The position numbers and the translations under genes are program-made. From Flavobacterium sp. J27 (GTDB taxonomy: Bacteria > Bacteroidota > Bacteroidia > Flavobacteriales > Flavobacteriaceae): a stretch of DNA of 64,000 nt. Below, piece by piece: positions 9,251 through 18,169 of this stretch (its first letter is position 1; each line of letters starts with the position of its first letter). The notes under the pieces are model-generated. The model searched no databases, had not been told where the DNA came from, and saw only the letters and a program-made list of their open reading frames with translations. The stretch covers positions 108,764-172,763 of the forward strand of contig NZ_PJQW01000001.1 of NCBI RefSeq assembly GCF_004303025.1, given 5' to 3'.

Positions 9251-9742
9251 ATGATGCAGGAAGAAAAGCAAGAATTAATTGAAATGTTTGGTGTTCATTT
9301 TGAACAATTGTACAACATTCCTCCATTAGCATCTCGAATTTTAGGGACATTAATTATAGACGGTTGTAAGTCTGGATTAACTTTCGAAGAATTAGTAGAT
9401 AAAATGCAAGCGAGTAAAAGTTCAATTTCGACAAATTTGAATCTGCTTTTAAAAATGGAGAAGATTTTTTATTTTACTATAGTAGGTGATAGAAAAAAAT
9501 ATTTTAAAGCGGCACCACTCAGCCATCGATTAAATAATTATTTAAAGCTAGTAGATCAAGAAAAAATACTAATTGACAAATTAATCGATTACAGAGAGAA
9601 AAATACTTGTTGTACTCAAGAAAAAATAAACTTACAAAATAGTTATGCCTATAAAGAACATATGGAAAAAGCAGAACAGCTTTTATTAGCAACTATTACA
9701 AAATTTAAAGAAATAGAAGAAAAAAACCAATTAAATAAATAA
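9251..9742 (+). CDS. GbsR/MarR-family transcriptional regulator of RND efflux operon
   Basis: This 163-aa cytosolic DNA-binding protein has a winged helix-turn-helix near residues 20-95. It includes PPLASRILGTLIIDG, the helix FEELVDKMQASKSSISTNLN and the wing region FYFTIVGDRKKYFKAA. A C-terminal helical region (100-163) contains adjacent cysteines in NTCCTQEKINLQ, which could sense thiol stress. This is speculative. The gene is first in the operon, 13 bp ahead of the adaptor gene, and its promoter carries a GTTCG/CGAAC palindrome, suggesting that it represses the operon. A second ATG at 9254 is an equally good start. Confidence 0.85.
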   Translation: MMQEEKQELIEMFGVHFEQLYNIPPLASRILGTLIIDGCKSGLTFEELVDKMQASKSSISTNLNLLLKMEKIFYFTIVGDRKKYFKAAPLSHRLNNYLKLVDQEKILIDKLIDYREKNTCCTQEKINLQNSYAYKEHMEKAEQLLLATITKFKEIEEKNQLNK

Positions 9743-9755
9743 CCTAAATTTTCAA

Positions 9756-10865
9756 ATGAAAAAAAGATATATACTAAGCGCTATTTTGTTATCTCTCGCT
9801 TTTTTTTCTTGTAATAATAAAGAAGCAACCAATCAAGCTCCACCGGTACAACCTTATAAAGTAATTGAAGTAGCCAAATCAAATACGACATTATTAGCAG
9901 AATACCCAACAACTTTAGAAGGTGTTGTGGATGTAGATATTCGTCCAAAAGTAGATGGGTATATTGAAAAAATATATGTAGATGAAGGACAAGAAGTAAG
10001 AAAAGGACAACTGCTTTTCAAATTAGAAACACAAACAGCTACACAAGATGCTGGTGCGGCTAAAGCTAGAGTGGATGCGGCACAAGTAGAAGTCAATCGT
10101 TTAGCTCCATTGGTTGAGAGAAATATTATTAGCGATGTACAATTAGAAACGGCTAAGGCAAATTTAGCTTCTGCTAAAAGTACGTACCAAAGTATTGTTG
10201 CTAGAATCAACTATGCTACAATTAAAAGTCCGGTTAATGGAATTGTTGGCACATTACCCTTTAGATTAGGGAGCTATGTAAGTAGTCAAACGCAAGAACC
10301 GTTAACGAGAATATCCGATATTAGTTCAATATATGCTTATTTTTCGATGAACGAAAAACAGCAATTAGATATTATGATGCATGCAGAAGGGAAAACCTTT
10401 CAAGATAAAATTGCAAAAATGCCTCCAGTTAAATTAATTTTAAGTAATGGAGCTATTTATGAAGAAACTGGAAAAATTGAAACGATTAGCGGACAAGCAA
10501 ATACGCAAACCGGTTCTTTTAATGTAAGAGCTAGTTTCAAAAATCCTAATAAACTATTACGCTCAGGGGGTAGTGGTGCTATTCAAATCCCTACTAGTTT
10601 GAATGAGGTGATTTTAATTCCTCAAAACGCAACCATAGAAATGCAAGACAAGCGTATTGCTTTAATTGCAGACAATGAAAGTAAGGTAAAAGCGATACCT
10701 ATTGAAGTGCGACCAGTTCCTGGAGGAAAATATTTTGTAGTAGATAAAGGATTAAATGAAAAAGATAAAGTTTTAGTAGAAGGTGTTGGAATTGTAACAG
10801 AAGGAACACCTATTAAACCGCAAGTAGTAACAATAGAAGAAGTGGTTAACCCATCAAAAAAATAA
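9756..10865 (+). CDS. RND efflux periplasmic adaptor (membrane fusion protein) lipoprotein
   Basis: This 369-aa AcrA/MexA-type adaptor links the inner-membrane pump to the outer-membrane channel. The signal ends in a lipobox FFSC (C19). The barrel-sandwich (lipoyl) halves flank a helical hairpin: VDIRPKVDGYIEKIYVDEGQ near 68-87 and INYATIKSPVNGIVGTLP near 150-167. The hairpin between them is alanine-rich (AGAAKARVDAAQVEVNR). Beta-barrel and membrane-proximal domains follow to the end. The pump gene starts 17 bp downstream. The length is typical for HAE1-family adaptors. Confidence 0.95.
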   Translation: MKKRYILSAILLSLAFFSCNNKEATNQAPPVQPYKVIEVAKSNTTLLAEYPTTLEGVVDVDIRPKVDGYIEKIYVDEGQEVRKGQLLFKLETQTATQDAGAAKARVDAAQVEVNRLAPLVERNIISDVQLETAKANLASAKSTYQSIVARINYATIKSPVNGIVGTLPFRLGSYVSSQTQEPLTRISDISSIYAYFSMNEKQQLDIMMHAEGKTFQDKIAKMPPVKLILSNGAIYEETGKIETISGQANTQTGSFNVRASFKNPNKLLRSGGSGAIQIPTSLNEVILIPQNATIEMQDKRIALIADNESKVKAIPIEVRPVPGGKYFVVDKGLNEKDKVLVEGVGIVTEGTPIKPQVVTIEEVVNPSKK

Positions 10866-10882
10866 ATACTAGTAAGTAATAT

Positions 10883-13800
10883 ATGTTTTCAAAATTTATT
10901 GACAGACCCGTATTGTCAACAGTGATTTCTATTATCATTGTTATTTTGGGAGTGTTAGGGTTAATCTCACTTCCTGTTTCACAATACCCAGAAATAGCAC
11001 CGCCTACCGTAACGGTTGCCGCAAATTATCAAGGAGCAAGTGCTGAAGTTGTAATGAATTCGGTAGTTATTCCATTGGAAGAACAAATTAATGGAGTTGA
11101 AGACATGACTTACATGACTTCTACTTCAAATAATGACGGTTCAGCAACTATAAATATTTATTTTAAATTAGGAACGAATCCCGATTTAGCTGCGGTAAAC
11201 GTGCAAAATCGTGTTTCAAGAGCAACACCTTTATTGCCTCAAGAAGTAACACGTGCTGGAGTAACAACCGCAAAAAGGCAAAGTGATAACATTTTGATTT
11301 TTTCACTCTATAGTGAAAATAAAGAGTATGATATGACTTTTCTTCAAAACTATGCGAATATTAATATTTTACCAAAAATCAAACGTGTTCCAGGTGTGGG
11401 TGAAGCGGTAATCTTTGGACAAAAAGATTATTCGATGCGAATTTGGTTAAAGCCTGATGTAATGGCGGCTTATGGATTAGTACCTTCAGATGTAACTAAT
11501 TTATTAGCAGAACAGAACATAGAAGCAGCACCAGGGCAATTAGGAGAAAGTGCAGATCAATCTTTTCAATATACTTTAAAATATAAAGGACGTTTACAAA
11601 GTACTAAAGAGTTTGAGGAAATTATTGTACGCTCTACTGAAAATGGAGAGATTCTTAAACTGGGAGATGTAGCTAGAATTGAATTGGGTGCTGTAAATTA
11701 TGCGAGTAATACGTTAACCAATGGGAATCAGTCGGTGGCTATTGCTATTGCACAAACAGCAGGTTCCAATGCACAAGAAGTAATTGAAGGGTCATTACAA
11801 GTATTAGATCAATCTTCTGTTAATTTTCCAAAAGGAATTAAGTATACCACTTTAATTAATGCGAATGACTTTTTAAGTGAATCCATTACCAAAGTTATCC
11901 ACACTTTAATTGAAGCCTTTTTATTAGTATTTGTGGTGGTATTTATTTTCTTGCAAGATTGGAGATCAACACTTATTCCGGCTATTTCTGTACCTGTAGC
12001 TATCGTAGGAACCTTCTTTTTCTTGAGTATTTTTGGTTTTACCATCAATTTATTAACCTTATTTGCTTTAGTATTAGCTGTAGGAATTGTAGTAGATGAT
12101 GCAATTGTAGTCGTGGAAGCAGTCCATGCCAAAATGGAAGCAGGAGAACATAATCCTAAAAAAGCGGCTCACAGTGCCATGAATGAGATTAGTAGTGCTA
12201 TTATTTCGATTACTTTAGTCATGTCTGCTGTTTTTATTCCCGTTTCTTTTATTAATGGTTCAGCAGGAGTTTTTTATAAACAATTTGGATTAACATTAGC
12301 TGTATCGATTGTTTTATCTGCTATTAATGCCTTAACGCTTTCACCCGCTTTATGTGCTATTTTCTTGAAACATCATGACAAAGACGAAGAGAATAAAGGC
12401 GTGTTAAAACGTTTTTATAGTGCCTTTAATGTTGCTTTTGATGCTACTACAATAAAATATAAAAAATCGGTGGAGTTTTTCATCAAACGGAAATGGTTAG
12501 CCTTTTTAGGAATAGCTCTTTTTGCTGGAATTTATGTTTTATTATTAAATGTTACACCAAAAGCATTTGTACCAAGTGAAGATACTGGAGCTATACTTTC
12601 TGATGTTTCGCTTCCTCCTGGAACTTCATTAGAACGAACAGAAGAAGTATTATTGCAAATTGAAAATAAAGTAAAAGATATACCCGAAATAAAAGAAGTG
12701 CTTCGAATTTCTGGACGAAGTTTAATCAGTGGTACAGGAAGCAATTACGGAATGGTAATTGTAAAATTAAAACCATGGTCTGATCGCCCTGAAAAGAATC
12801 AAGAAGTAACCGCTATTGTTCAAGACTTATTCAAAAGAGCAGCAGCTGTAAAAGACGCAAGGGTTTTGTTTTTTGCACGCCCTACTCTAGTTGGTTTTGG
12901 TTTTACCAATGGTTTTGAGTTACAGTTGCAAGATCAAAAAGGTGGTTCTATCAAAGAGTTAAGCGAGGTGAATAACTCGTTTTTAAAAGCTTTAAATGGT
13001 AGGCCAGAGGTAAAATATGCAGCTACTTCTTTTTCACCAAATTATCCGCAATATAGAATTGATTTGAATGTTGCTGCGATTAAAAAATCTGGTTTAGCGG
13101 TTACCGATATCTTAGGAACCATGCAAGGCTATTATGGAGGAGTGTATGCATCTAACTTTAATAAGTTTGGTAAACAATATCGAGTTGTATACCAGTCTGA
13201 ACCGCAATTTAGAAGTGATCCAGAATCATTAAATAAAGTTATGGTTCGTAATAATAATGGTCAAATGGCTCCAATTTCTCAATTTTTAACTTTAGAAAAA
13301 GTTTTTGGACCGCAAGCTATAGATCGATTTAACTTATTTACTTCGGTAAAAATTACAGGAGCACCTAATGAAGGTTTTAGTACAGGAGATGCCATTAAAG
13401 CAGTGGAAGAAGTAGCCAGTCAAAGTTTGCCATTAGGTTACGGATATGAATTTTCAGGAATGACAAGAGAAGAAATTAGTGCAGGAGGACAAACACTTTA
13501 TATTTTCTTATTATGTTTAATATTTGTCTATTTCTTATTAGCCGCTCAATATGAGAGTTATATGTTGCCTTTTGCGGTATTACTTTCTTTGCCTGTAGGA
13601 TTAGCTGGAGCCTATATTTTTGCCTATTTTTTTAATGTAAGTAATAACATTTATTTACAAATTACTTTGATTATGTTAATTGGATTGTTAGCCAAGAATG
13701 CAATTCTTATCGTTGAGTTTGCTGCAGAAGCCAGAAGGAAGGGTTGGAGTATTGCGCAAGCTGCGGTTCAAGGTGCAGTAGCTCGTTTACGACCGATATT

Positions 13801-14032
13801 AATGACATCCTTTGCTTTTATCTTAGGATTATTGCCATTAATGTTAGCTAAAGGGGCAGGAGCTATTGGTAATAATGCTATTGGAACAGGAGCAATTGGC
13901 GGTATGTTAATAGGTACTGTTTTAGGAGTATTTATTATTCCAGTTTTATTTATCATTTTCCAAGCTTTGCAAGAAAAGGTAAGTAGTAAAACGATAGAAA
14001 CGACACAAACTGAAGAAGCTACAATTGAATAA
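10883..14032 (+). CDS. RND multidrug efflux pump, HAE1/AcrB type
   Basis: This 1049-aa inner-membrane proton antiporter has twelve predicted helices and two large periplasmic loops. The start FSKFIDRPVLSTVISIIIV is typical AcrB helix 1. The proton-relay aspartates are in VGIVVDDAIVVVEAVH (TM4), and the relay lysine is in LLAKNAILIVEFA (TM10). The GSxGxxG-like ARLRPILMTSFAFILGLLPL segment in TM11 is also conserved. These features mark a drug/amphiphile exporter rather than a metal exporter. The stop overlaps the alternative start of the outer-membrane factor. It forms a tripartite system with its neighbours. Confidence 0.97.
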   Translation: MFSKFIDRPVLSTVISIIIVILGVLGLISLPVSQYPEIAPPTVTVAANYQGASAEVVMNSVVIPLEEQINGVEDMTYMTSTSNNDGSATINIYFKLGTNPDLAAVNVQNRVSRATPLLPQEVTRAGVTTAKRQSDNILIFSLYSENKEYDMTFLQNYANINILPKIKRVPGVGEAVIFGQKDYSMRIWLKPDVMAAYGLVPSDVTNLLAEQNIEAAPGQLGESADQSFQYTLKYKGRLQSTKEFEEIIVRSTENGEILKLGDVARIELGAVNYASNTLTNGNQSVAIAIAQTAGSNAQEVIEGSLQVLDQSSVNFPKGIKYTTLINANDFLSESITKVIHTLIEAFLLVFVVVFIFLQDWRSTLIPAISVPVAIVGTFFFLSIFGFTINLLTLFALVLAVGIVVDDAIVVVEAVHAKMEAGEHNPKKAAHSAMNEISSAIISITLVMSAVFIPVSFINGSAGVFYKQFGLTLAVSIVLSAINALTLSPALCAIFLKHHDKDEENKGVLKRFYSAFNVAFDATTIKYKKSVEFFIKRKWLAFLGIALFAGIYVLLLNVTPKAFVPSEDTGAILSDVSLPPGTSLERTEEVLLQIENKVKDIPEIKEVLRISGRSLISGTGSNYGMVIVKLKPWSDRPEKNQEVTAIVQDLFKRAAAVKDARVLFFARPTLVGFGFTNGFELQLQDQKGGSIKELSEVNNSFLKALNGRPEVKYAATSFSPNYPQYRIDLNVAAIKKSGLAVTDILGTMQGYYGGVYASNFNKFGKQYRVVYQSEPQFRSDPESLNKVMVRNNNGQMAPISQFLTLEKVFGPQAIDRFNLFTSVKITGAPNEGFSTGDAIKAVEEVASQSLPLGYGYEFSGMTREEISAGGQTLYIFLLCLIFVYFLLAAQYESYMLPFAVLLSLPVGLAGAYIFAYFFNVSNNIYLQITLIMLIGLLAKNAILIVEFAAEARRKGWSIAQAAVQGAVARLRPILMTSFAFILGLLPLMLAKGAGAIGNNAIGTGAIGGMLIGTVLGVFIIPVLFIIFQALQEKVSSKTIETTQTEEATIE

Positions 14033-14042
14033 GAAATTAAAA

Positions 14043-15434
14043 ATGAAAAAACCATATATTATAAAAAGTGTCCTTTTACTAGCGAGTATTTTTTTGTTGC
14101 AATCTTGCTTTGTAGCCAAAAATTACGAATCGCCTAAAGTAACAACCGATAATTTATATCGAACAGAACTTAGTAAGGATAGCACTTCAATAGCGATGCT
14201 CTCTTGGGAAGAATTATTCTCTGATAGTTTATTACAAGGATATATCAACGAAGGACTGGAGAACAACTTAGACATGCAGATTGCGCTTCAAAATATAACC
14301 GCTTCTGAAGCTATGATGAAACAAGGTAAAGCAGGGTATTTCCCTACGCTATCAGCCAATGCAACTTGGACACATCAAGAAACCTCTGAAAACAGTCAGT
14401 TTGGGAGGCTTTTTAGTAGTATTGACCAATATGAGTTATCTGGTAAATTGAGTTGGGAAGCCGATATTTGGGGTAAAATAAGAAGTAATAAAAGAGCGTC
14501 GGTTGCTCAGTATTTACAATCACAAGCGGCAAAACAAGCCATACAAACGCAATTAGTTGCCAATATCGCTTCTTTATATTATCAATTGTTAGCTACAGAC
14601 GCGCAAATAAAAGTAGTAACACAAACGATAGAAAACAGAAATGAAAGTGTGGAAGTGATTCAAGCTTTAAAAAAATCGGGAAGTGTAAATGAAGTCGCTG
14701 TGCAACAAACAGAAGCTCAAAAATATGCAACTGAAATTATTTTGAAAGATTTGGAATATAACCTTAAAGTTTTAGAAAACTCATTTAACCAACTTTTAGG
14801 AAAAGCTCCAGGAACCGTTTCTCGATCTACTTTTGAAAATCAAAAAATGGAAGCTAATGTTTCTGTTGGGTTACCAGCATATCTACTAAGTAAAAGACCC
14901 GATGTGGTAGCAGCTGAACTCAATTTTAGAAATACTTTCGAACTAACCAATGTGGCTAGAAGTTATTTCTATCCTTCTTTAACGGTAAATGCAACAGGCG
15001 GGTTACAAGCTTTAGAATTAAAAGATTGGTTTAATACAAAATCTATTTTTGCTAATATAATTACAGGTTTAACACAGCCTATTTTTAATCAACGTCAAAA
15101 TAAAACGCGTTTGGAAGTAGCCAAAGCCAATCAACAAAAAGCCTATTTGCAATATGAAAAAGCCTTGTTGGTTGCAGGAAAAGAAGTTTCGGATGCTTTA
15201 GCTAGTTATGAAAATGAAACTGATAAATTAAGTATTCGGGAAAAACAACTAGAAGCATTAACTAATGCTGCTTCTTATTCAGATGAATTACTTCAATATG
15301 GTTTAGTGAATTATTTAGAGGTATTAACGGCAAAAGATAATGCCTTAAATACAGAAATTAGCTATATCGACAATAAATACAAACAAATGAATGCCGTTAT
15401 CTCATTATATAAAGCATTAGGTGGTGGAAACTAA
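14043..15434 (+). CDS. outer-membrane efflux factor, TolC/NodT family lipoprotein
   Basis: This 463-aa channel subunit of the tripartite pump starts at the ATG at 14043, which gives a clean lipoprotein signal ending LQSC (C22). An ATG at 14025 would overlap the pump gene by 8 bp and add six residues. Two OEP repeats are visible as long alpha-helical stretches (about 80-260 and 290-460), separated by PAYLLSKRPDVVAAELNFR, the classic NodT-family signature. ELSGKLSWEADIWGK marks the first strand of the barrel. It lies at the end of the efflux operon and is followed by a short terminator. Confidence 0.94.
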   Translation: MKKPYIIKSVLLLASIFLLQSCFVAKNYESPKVTTDNLYRTELSKDSTSIAMLSWEELFSDSLLQGYINEGLENNLDMQIALQNITASEAMMKQGKAGYFPTLSANATWTHQETSENSQFGRLFSSIDQYELSGKLSWEADIWGKIRSNKRASVAQYLQSQAAKQAIQTQLVANIASLYYQLLATDAQIKVVTQTIENRNESVEVIQALKKSGSVNEVAVQQTEAQKYATEIILKDLEYNLKVLENSFNQLLGKAPGTVSRSTFENQKMEANVSVGLPAYLLSKRPDVVAAELNFRNTFELTNVARSYFYPSLTVNATGGLQALELKDWFNTKSIFANIITGLTQPIFNQRQNKTRLEVAKANQQKAYLQYEKALLVAGKEVSDALASYENETDKLSIREKQLEALTNAASYSDELLQYGLVNYLEVLTAKDNALNTEISYIDNKYKQMNAVISLYKALGGGN

Positions 15435-15440
15435 TTAAAG

Positions 15441-15462
15441 CCCTGTGAGAGCAGGGTTTTTA
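15441..15462 (+). terminator. short intrinsic terminator after the efflux operon
   Basis: CCCTG (15441-15445) pairs with CAGGG (15452-15456) around a 6-nt loop, followed by TTTT. The stem is short but GC-rich. A TAACTTTA box just after it may be the promoter of the TetR gene, which supports starting that gene at 15475. Confidence 0.6.
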
Positions 15463-15474
15463 ACTTTATTTTCT

Positions 15475-16056
15475 ATGGAACGAAAAAAAGAAATAATTGA
15501 AAAAGCATTAACTCATTTTCTTAAAAATGGAAGCAAAATTATTACTATGGATGATATTGCTAATGAATTTCGATTGTCTAAAAAAACGCTTTATTCGCTG
15601 TTTGAAAATAAAGAAGCACTCTTAAAAGATGCTGTCGATTTGTTATGGAACAATTTTTTAGATGAACTAACCTTAATTAAAAATAAGGAAGATAATCCAC
15701 TATTAAAAATTATTGCTATTTATAAAGTAGCAATTGAAAATATTAGCAATATCAATCCTATTTTTTTAATCAGTTTAAAAAAATACCATCATGATGCTAT
15801 GGATGTTTACAAGTATTATAAAATGTTCATGTATAAAGATGTGGTTAAGCCTTTATTAGAAGAAGCTAAGACAAAACAATTGATCCGAGAAGATATCGAT
15901 ATCGAATTGTTTCATAATATTAACTTTGAAGACATCGATGAAAAATTATGGAAATACAAAGTGTTTGAAAATTATTCCATTCCTCAAGCAATCGATTACT
16001 TCATTATTCTAAAATTAAAAGGAATTCTCACCAAAGAAAATTTCGATTTATTCTAA
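15475..16056 (+). CDS. TetR/AcrR-family transcriptional regulator
   Basis: This 193-aa protein has an N-terminal TetR helix-turn-helix (residues 4-50): ERKKEIIEKALTHFLKNG, then ITMDDIANEFRLSKKTLYSL and the conserved FENKEALL. The ligand-binding half is helical and unrelated to anything I can name. The ATG at 15475 is preferred because the longer frame to 15445 begins inside the terminator. It sits directly behind the RND efflux operon, so it may add a second layer of control to it. Its own targets are unknown. It converges with the CYTH gene, their ends overlapping by 4 bp. Confidence 0.85.
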   Translation: MERKKEIIEKALTHFLKNGSKIITMDDIANEFRLSKKTLYSLFENKEALLKDAVDLLWNNFLDELTLIKNKEDNPLLKIIAIYKVAIENISNINPIFLISLKKYHHDAMDVYKYYKMFMYKDVVKPLLEEAKTKQLIREDIDIELFHNINFEDIDEKLWKYKVFENYSIPQAIDYFIILKLKGILTKENFDLF

Positions 16057-16526
16057 TTTTTCCAGCTTGTAAATGGATTTTTACTCAAATAACTATTATA
16101 ATATCTAGCATCTGTTGTTACTTCTTCTCCTAGCCAGTCTGGGCGTTCAAAAGTTTCGTCTTCTTGTGAAAGTTCTATTTCAGCCAGTACTAAACCTTGA
16201 TTTTCTCCAGCAAAAACATCTACTTCAAACACATGAATACCTACAATAACTTCATAACGAGTCTTATCAATTATCCCTTTTTCACATAGCGTTAATAACT
16301 GCTCTGCTTCTTCAATAGGAATCTCTTTTTCCCATTCCATTCGCGTCATCCCAGAACTCGTACTCTTCCCTTTAATTGTCACATAACCATGATCACCTTT
16401 AATACGAATACGAACTGTTCTCTCAGGCAAACTAGACAAATAACCTTGTACAATACGATTGTGTTTTACTGCTTCTTTTATAAAAGCATTTGATGTTACT
16501 AAAAATTTGCGTTCAATTTCAACCAT
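16053..16526 (-). CDS. CYTH domain protein (triphosphate-tunnel enzyme)
   Basis: This 157-aa protein begins with the family signature EIERKFLV (residues 3-10). The alternating charged strands of the CYTH tunnel fold follow: RTVRIRIKGDHGYVTIKGK, TRMEWEKEIP, KTRYEV and LVLAEIELSQEDE. Members hydrolyse inorganic tripolyphosphate or, less often, act as class IV adenylate cyclase or thiamine-triphosphatase. The small size, with no CHAD domain, fits bacterial tripolyphosphatase-like members, but the substrate is not decided by sequence. The 3' end overlaps that of the TetR gene. The start is divergent from dinB across a region containing a repeat-like element. Confidence 0.88.
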   Translation of the reverse strand: MVEIERKFLVTSNAFIKEAVKHNRIVQGYLSSLPERTVRIRIKGDHGYVTIKGKSTSSGMTRMEWEKEIPIEEAEQLLTLCEKGIIDKTRYEVIVGIHVFEVDVFAGENQGLVLAEIELSQEDETFERPDWLGEEVTTDARYYNSYLSKNPFTSWKN

Positions 16527-16548
16527 AAGTACTGTTTTTATTTTTCGA

Positions 16549-16656
16549 AGCTATTTCCTGCTATCCGTTACAATCTTTTATTGCCAAAGAAAGTATAAAT
16601 CTCTTATCAAAAGAATTGTTGGCAATAAAAGGATTTTCACTGCTATCAGGGCTAGG
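16549..16656. repeat. candidate palindromic intergenic repeat between CYTH gene and dinB
   Basis: An imperfect inverted repeat joins 16572-16587 with 16619-16635 (16-bp arms, one extra G in the right arm) around a 31-nt centre. An 8-bp direct repeat CTGCTATC lies outside each arm (16558-16565 and 16640-16647). No ORF or promoter explains it. I believe similar CTGCTATC/AAAAGGATT elements lie between genes in other Flavobacterium genomes. This is from memory and unverified. Confidence 0.5.
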
Positions 16657-16672
16657 CTAACCAAATATACTA

Positions 16673-16680
16673 TAAATTTG
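16673..16680 (+). promoter_or_regulatory. -7 promoter box of dinB
   Basis: TAAATTTG fits TAnnTTTG, but it ends only four bases before the dinB ATG (16685), implying a very short or leaderless transcript if used. No convincing TTG lies about 20 bp upstream. No LexA-like palindrome was seen. Confidence 0.4.
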
Positions 16681-16684
16681 TAAT

Positions 16685-17797
16685 ATGGAAGAGGGAATTC
16701 AATATCGAAAAATTATTCATATAGATATGGATGCATTTTACGCGTCTGTAGAACAAATGGATCATCCCGAATTGAAAGGAAAACCTCTAGCTGTAGGAGG
16801 AAGCGAAGCTCGAGGCGTGGTTAGTGCTGCGAGTTATGAAGCACGCAAGTTTGGAGTTCGTAGTGCTATGAGTGGTGTGCAAGCCAAGCGCAATTGCCCC
16901 GATTTAATTTTTGTAAAACCTAGATTTGACCGCTACAAAGAAATTTCTAGAAAAATTAGAAAAATATTTTTTGAATATACTGATTTGGTGGAACCGCTAT
17001 CTTTAGATGAAGCGTATCTTGATGTTACCGTAAATAAAAAAAATAATCCTAGTGCTTCTTTAATTGCTCAGGAAATCAGAAAACGCATTTTTGAAGAAGT
17101 AGGACTCACCGCTTCTGCTGGAATTTCAATCAATAAATTTGTGGCTAAAGTGGCTTCCGATTACAACAAGCCCAACGGACAAAAAACAGTCAATCCAAGC
17201 GAAGTGGAAGCTTTTCTAGAAAAACTAGACATCAAAAAATTTTACGGAATTGGAAAAGTGACTGCTGAAAAAATGTACCAACTGGGCATTTTTACAGGAT
17301 ATGATTTGAAACAAAAATCATTGGAATTTCTAGAAAAGCATTTTAGCAATAGTGGACCCTATTATTATCAAATATGTAGAGGGATTCATAATAGTCAGGT
17401 AAAACCTAATAGAACCATAAAGTCAGTAGGTGCAGAACGTACTTTTTTTGAAAACCTTTCTTCAGAAGTATTTTTAGAAGAAAAAATAATCAGTATTGCT
17501 AACGAACTAGAAAAACGCTTGCAAAAAAGTAAAATAGCAGGAAAAACCATTACTTTAAAGCTAAAATATTCCGATTTTACGTTGCAAACCAGAAGTAAAA
17601 CGTTACCCTATTATATTTCCGATAAAAGTTTATTAATAGATATTGCTAAAGAGTTATTGTATCAGGAACGATTAAAAGACTCGGTGCGTCTTTTAGGGTT
17701 GTCTTTGCATAATTTAAACAATCAGGAATCTAAAAAAACAACAGAACCGAAACAAAAAAGTATATCCATACAGCTTCAATTTGATTTTAAAGAATAA
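16685..17797 (+). CDS. dinB: DNA polymerase IV (Y-family translesion polymerase)
   Basis: This 370-aa error-prone polymerase copies past damaged bases. Catalytic motifs are intact: IHIDMDAFYASVEQ near residue 12, with the metal-binding aspartate, and LSLDEAYLDVT near 102, with the Asp-Glu pair. The YEARKFGVRSAM fingers loop and the helix-hairpin-helix region FYGIGKVTAEKMYQLGI (about 187-203) also fit. The extreme C-terminus ends in QLQFDF, a plausible beta-clamp binding motif. It stands alone, divergent from the CYTH gene. Confidence 0.96.
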   Translation: MEEGIQYRKIIHIDMDAFYASVEQMDHPELKGKPLAVGGSEARGVVSAASYEARKFGVRSAMSGVQAKRNCPDLIFVKPRFDRYKEISRKIRKIFFEYTDLVEPLSLDEAYLDVTVNKKNNPSASLIAQEIRKRIFEEVGLTASAGISINKFVAKVASDYNKPNGQKTVNPSEVEAFLEKLDIKKFYGIGKVTAEKMYQLGIFTGYDLKQKSLEFLEKHFSNSGPYYYQICRGIHNSQVKPNRTIKSVGAERTFFENLSSEVFLEEKIISIANELEKRLQKSKIAGKTITLKLKYSDFTLQTRSKTLPYYISDKSLLIDIAKELLYQERLKDSVRLLGLSLHNLNNQESKKTTEPKQKSISIQLQFDFKE

Positions 17798-17833
17798 GTT
17801 TTTGATTACTTACCTTCCAGAATTTTCAATGTA

Positions 17834-18031
17834 TTAAAAATCAAATAATTCTTTAGGTTCTATTCCAAGAGCTTTTGCAATACTATAAATATTTGACAAA
17901 GATGTATTAACTACACCTCTTTCAATTCTACTAATTACAGATACATCCACATCACAATCAATAGCAAGTTGAGCTTGAGTTATATGTTTGTCCAACCTTA
18001 TTTTTTTAAGATTTAAGCCAAACTTTTTCAT
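17834..18031 (-). CDS. small XRE-family helix-turn-helix regulator
   Basis: This 65-aa protein is almost entirely a Cro/C1-type HTH: KKIRLDKHITQAQLAIDCD, then VSVISRIERGVVNTSLSNIY and AKALGIEPKELF. The ATG at 18031 gives a compact single-domain protein; the longer frame would use a TTG at 18064. It is divergent from a putative lipoprotein-peptidase gene, with a TAGGA/TCCTA palindrome between them. This suggests it controls itself and that neighbour. Small solitary XRE proteins of this kind are frequent in Bacteroidota accessory regions. No toxin partner is adjacent. Confidence 0.82.
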   Translation of the reverse strand: MKKFGLNLKKIRLDKHITQAQLAIDCDVDVSVISRIERGVVNTSLSNIYSIAKALGIEPKELFDF

Positions 18032-18091
18032 AAATTTTATATCTACATTTTTACGCACATACAAAATTTGTTTATTATCTTAAAAATTACA

Positions 18092-18108
18092 TAGGAGTTA
18101 TTGTCCTA
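18092..18108. promoter_or_regulatory. possible XRE operator palindrome
   Basis: TAGGA and TCCTA flank a 7-bp centre in the divergent space between the XRE gene and the lipoprotein gene, just upstream of a TACTTTAG box (about 18127). The arms are only 5 bp, so this could be chance. Confidence 0.3.
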
Positions 18109-18169
18109 GTTGGTAATAATTTTTTTACTTTAGCGTTTTAAAAAAATCTATTAACTTTAAAATCTGTAT

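Noticed and set aside
9854..10210. Antisense 118-codon open frame in the efflux adaptor gene
   Set aside because: A shadow of a well-supported gene; no start context, and composition reflects the complement of Ala/Val codons.
11809..12132. Antisense 107-codon open frame in the RND pump gene
   Set aside because: Mirror of conserved membrane helices; Thr/Lys-rich low-complexity product with no support.
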